From Hydractinia symbiolongicarpus (taxonomy: Eukaryota; Cnidaria; Hydrozoa; Anthoathecata; Hydractiniidae): a stretch of 64,000 bases of DNA. Shown here in pieces: positions 61,101-64,000 of the stretch. Numbering within the stretch: the first letter of the stretch is position 1; each line of letters opens with the position of its first letter. The notes under the pieces were generated by a model. That model searched no databases, had not been told where the DNA came from, and saw only the letters and a list, made by a program, of their open reading frames with translations. Position numbers and translations under genes: made by a program. Location of the stretch: contig NC_079875.1 of the NCBI RefSeq assembly GCF_029227915.1, forward strand, positions 12,519,001 to 12,583,000, written 5' to 3'.

Positions 61101-61374
61101 AATTGGGCCTAAGCCTTTGCCCTACCCTGGAAAGGTTTGGGTGCCCAAATGGGTACTGGATGATCCTCCATCAACATTTGAAGAAAAGCTGCTATCTTCA
61201 ATTAAGGGTCCAGTTGAGAAGACACAGCCAGTTCGCCGAAAAGTTGATTGGAAAACAAAAGTGATGTCCACCAATGATTATTTGCAAAAGTTGGTCGAGA
61301 AAAAAGAAACTAAAAAACCAACCCTGAAGCGTCGAAAGATCGAAGAAAAGGATAAAGAGGATAGTGACATATAA
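58151..61374 (+). CDS. Pogo/Tigger-like DDE transposase gene
   Basis: Exon 1, 58151-58162, encodes MSKT before GTAAGT. Exon 2, 59452-60156, follows a CATTAG acceptor in the same phase: KKSIKKWTEEDLASALSEVE begins a Psq-type helix-turn-helix, a CENP-B-like DNA-binding part follows (PTRDQVKNLVKEYVE, PGKEWLRLFMERN), then the first catalytic Asp in WNCDESGF. Exon 3, 60269-60670, carries the second Asp in LLFDGHLSHVS and the third in LQPLDVACFGPLK. Exon 4, 60773-61374, is a variable tail. The exon 2/3 junction is one base out of phase at the sites I see, which hints at damage; exons 3/4 join properly. No terminal inverted repeats were found. Could be a decaying transposon or a domesticated derivative. 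Confidence 0.7.
58291..59446 (+). mobile_element. 5'-truncated non-LTR retrotransposon (RT C-terminal part)
   Basis: Encodes the end of a reverse transcriptase: VGVHQCSVLSPLLFILVLE, then after a frame change near 58402 EFRTGCPWELLYADDLVLIA with the YADD catalytic box, a thumb region, and a PHD-like Cys motif (CGVCRKG, FCQTCKHWVHKKCS, CKRCKGE). The end is VRKCRDLIVPGAKPRGRPRK and then CCATGCTAGCATGGAAAACG and a short (ATG)n tail at 59430-59445. A hairpin plus microsatellite tail is typical of such LINEs. It is inserted in intron 1 of the pogo-like gene, same strand. Dead through truncation and frameshift. Confidence 0.88.
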
Positions 61375-61875
61375 TCTGTAACCGATGAGGAGATAGTTGA
61401 GGACGAGGATGAAGATACAGATAAGGAAGAAGATTATGCTGACGAGGAAGAAGACGAAGCAAGACTTGTTAAATTATGGAAGTGGTTATCACCACCAACT
61501 CAGGAGGAAGAGATTGTTGGGAAATGGTTTGCTGTCGTCTTTAAACCCGAGTCAGCAAATGTAAAGAAAAGAACGCCAGCCGCTTCTCTTTACATTGGAA
61601 AAGCCACCACTCGATTCCTTTTAGACGCAGATGGTCCAGCATGTATTATTGAATTCGACTGTCTGAAGCCACATGTTGGGAACGGTACAATATTAGAGTC
61701 GTATACAGGAACCATGCGGGATATTTCACTTTCTAAGGTCCACGATGTAATAGCTGGTCCTTTGGAGGTGTATCCAGAGCGAGCAAACAAATGGAGTGTT
61801 CCTGGTTATCCAAGCATCGAAATGTTTTTTAATAGAGTGAAAAATATAGACAGAAAACAATTGATTATGATATGA
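61375..61875 (+). pseudogene. In-frame extension after the transposase stop
   Basis: After the TAA at 61372-61374 the same frame stays open for 166 codons: EEIVEDEDEDTDKEEDYADE, then KWLSPPTQEEEIVGKWFAVV, TPAASLYIGKATTRFL, FDCLKPHVGNG and YPSIEMFFNRVKNIDRK to TGA at 61873. The globular character suggests a C-terminal domain cut off by one nonsense change. It might be rejoined by an unseen small intron. Confidence 0.55.
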
Positions 61876-62080
61876 ACAGTTTCTGGGGCACGGTTATATG
61901 GTAAACTGCTTAATTCACATTAAAGGTTTGAAAGCTTACAGGTTCAATCCCTACATAAGGACCCTTGTTTTGTTTGGCAGTAATTTTAAAAAGGTTTTTG
62001 TAGCTCAAAAAGGAGCCTAAGACACTCTAAAACCATGGTTTTGTTACTTTTTCTTACTCCTTTTTTGTTACTCCTTATGT

Positions 62081-62424
62081 GGCGCCGTAGATTAGTGGTT
62101 ATAGCTCTCGTACTTTGTGCGGGAGACCGGGGGTTCAATCCCTCTTGACGGCGATTCAACATGGGCGAGTGAATGTTACCATAGCCCCGGGTTAACCCAA
62201 GCCATGTGAGGAAAATTGGGAAGATGGCACACTGTGTGGGCCGTTGGATGTTGCCGGGAGTTGTCTAGTAGAGCGCAGGCTCTAATTGGGTCTGCGTAGC
62301 TCAAAATGAGCATTAAATACTCTAGGACTCTCCATCTACGCCATGGCCCCTCCTGGAAATAATAGACAGGGTATATCCCTTGATATTTGTGAGGCTAGCC
62401 ATGTAAAATATGCACATCTATCTC
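62081..62424 (+). mobile_element. Full-length tRNA-derived SINE
   Basis: The head 62081-62154 folds tRNA-like: CGCCGT pairs with ACGGCG, the T arm GGGGGTTCAATCCCTCT holds a good B box, and the arm CTCGT/GCGGG surrounds the anticodon position. The body runs to GTAAAATATGCAC and ends in a short ATCT tail. The 3' half is repeated at 37153-37290. Presumably mobilised by a LINE with a matching 3' end. Confidence 0.8.
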
Positions 62425-62886
62425 CTTCCTGGAAACAATTGGGGACCACAGTCACACCTTAAATTTTCACTAAACTTACCCCCTATGTATTTTTTACTTC
62501 TTTAATCGAATGAAGTATTTTATATCTAAAACGAGCATTTGCATTATGATCAGCACAATTAGGTTGTGTAAAAAAAATAAAAAAATGAAAGTCTCACCCC
62601 AAGAAGACATCCTTTCTTTTTTATTCAACCTTACTTGCAGATTATTTTGTTAAATTTAAAGACCAGACTTTAACGCCATTGCGATTTAAATTCCGACAAA
62701 AGGGTCTATTCATTTTTTGAGTCCGTAAACTTTATCTCATCTAGAAATTTTTAGTTTAACTGGTCCGTAAATTACTTGCTTGCCATCAGAAATTAAAAAT
62801 GACATAAGTGCACCGGCATTGAATATATTTGAACATAAAACACATCGATCCGGGTTAATGAGCGTAGAACACGTGCCTGCAGTCCT

Positions 62887-63963
62887 CTGTTCCGTACGAT
62901 GTCATTCACTGTACGATGTTGGGCTTTTTTGCCGTAGCGCTGAGAGTGACCATCCTCGTACAAAACTGACCATCTTCGTACAGCGGCGAATATCGTCAAA
63001 ATATAAAACTTTTATAATAAAATAATAACTTTTTTAAAATATCTTCTTTTCTTTTATTTCGTTTTCAAAAAGAATACATTCGTTTTACGATCTAGATGCC
63101 TATTTGAAAAAATACTAATAAGGCGAGCAGGTTAGACTCCTATCTGGATCTCATCAACCTCGTCCCCAGGACCTATTAGGCTTTTCATGGTTTTTATGGT
63201 AGTGACTTTTGAATTTTATGCTATATTGAATTTTCGTGCAAAAAAACTGTAAATCACCCTTGTCTCCAGTGCCTTTGCGTGGCACGTACGAAACTGTTTT
63301 TGTAAGCATGGTTTTGTTAATAATTGAGTGAGAACGGAGAAGAACGCAAAAACTTTCAATATATTATTTTTTCTAACCTTTTAAGTTATTACGATAGGAA
63401 AAGGTAGGTAAATATCGACCTTTTCGAGTACTTTTTCGAACGCACATTTTTAAATTTATATAAAAACTTTTAACGCGTGTTTTTATGTTCAGCACAATGA
63501 AGACTGAAAAGAGGTACATGGAAGAAAAATTTTAGGAATGACTAAACGGAAACAATGATGGATTTTTATGTGGAAGAATAGACAACGTTCTACGTGCTAT
63601 GAAACGAAAACTTTGCAGAAAAAAATTCCAAATTGTACAAAGTTAGTATTGTTAAAAAAAATTCAACTTAAGTAGAAGAAGTGAAGTAGGCCCAGCCTCG
63701 TACACAGTTATTTAAGTTGTACGAAGTTGGTACAATCGTTAGATAATAATGGTCAAAAATTAACGTTCAGAGAATATTTAAGATATTATAATGTTTACTG
63801 AATGTATTTAGCAATGCTTAGATATTCATTTCTAAACCAAATTATTCGTTGCATAATTTTTGTACAGCAATTGCAATGCCCATCTTCGTACAAAATTGCC
63901 CATCTTTGTACAAGTGCGAAAAATGACCAACCTCGTACAACGGGTCAATTTCGTACGGAACAG
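62887..63963. mobile_element. DNA element with long imperfect inverted ends
   Basis: The left end CTGTTCCGTACGAT is matched in inverse at 63951-63963 (TCGTACGGAACAG). Similarity continues inward for about 50 bases on both sides, with repeated words such as TCGTACAAAACTG(A/C)CC and GTACGA.GTTGG. No target-site duplication was obvious and no transposase is encoded in its 1.08 kb. Non-autonomous. Confidence 0.65.
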
Positions 63964-64000
63964 TGAGTTTAATCCCCAGAAAAGGCTAACTAACCACTAT

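Overview
This is eukaryotic nuclear DNA: AT-rich, with short exons bounded by GT-AG introns, SINE, LINE and DNA-transposon debris, and animal-type domains (TRIM-like RING/B-box, SH2, ankyrin, eIF3j). The mix of a TRIM family, a Src-like SH2 domain, a beta-helix multi-transmembrane protein and several transposon families recalls a cnidarian, perhaps a hydrozoan. That is inference from style and gene content; no single marker proves it.

Layout. 0.8-4.0 kb (minus): a TRIM-like gene (RING, two B-boxes, coiled coil) whose downstream exons run into a Src-like SH2 exon. 5.4-5.6 kb: a dead RING exon of the same family. 5.6-8.3 kb: a DNA transposon with inverted ends, a near-perfect 8-bp target duplication and internal 250-bp repeats. 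11.1-14.5 kb: a frameshifted beta-helix/Cys-rich/multi-TM gene. 17.1-20.5 kb: two tandem-repeat fields, the second flanked by inverted tRNA-like elements. 22.1-22.5 kb: a P-element-like transposase relic. 23.5-27.3 kb (plus): a second TRIM-like gene without SH2, followed by a broken ankyrin segment. 28.9-36.4 kb (plus): the most complete TRIM-SH2 gene, with two minisatellites in its introns. 37.2-37.9 kb: a SINE tail grown into 650 bp of tetranucleotide repeat. 39.4-42.1 kb: two overlapping sets of broken coding remnants. 43.9-48.3 kb (plus): an acidic, proline-rich, ankyrin-repeat gene that is damaged. 49.4-55.6 kb (minus): eIF3j, intact in ten exons. 58.15-61.9 kb (plus): a pogo/Tigger-like transposase gene with a LINE fragment in its first intron. 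62.1-62.4 kb: a full SINE. 62.9-63.96 kb: a DNA element with long inverted ends.

Main observation. Two members of a local, inverted gene family carry RING, B-box, coiled coil and SH2 in one phase-compatible exon series. Exon lengths match exactly for the RING (257 bp in three copies), linker (46 bp in two) and SH2 (265 bp in two) exons. If transcribed as one mRNA, the product would be a ubiquitin ligase of TRIM type with a phosphotyrosine-reading module, an arrangement I do not know from described TRIM classes. By function it would be comparable to CBL, which pairs a phosphotyrosine-binding region with a RING. The duplication history (intact copies, a copy without SH2, a RING relic) suggests a fast-evolving cluster.

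Limits. All exon joins are read by eye from splice consensus and reading phase. Promoters, UTRs and poly(A) sites were not identified with confidence.
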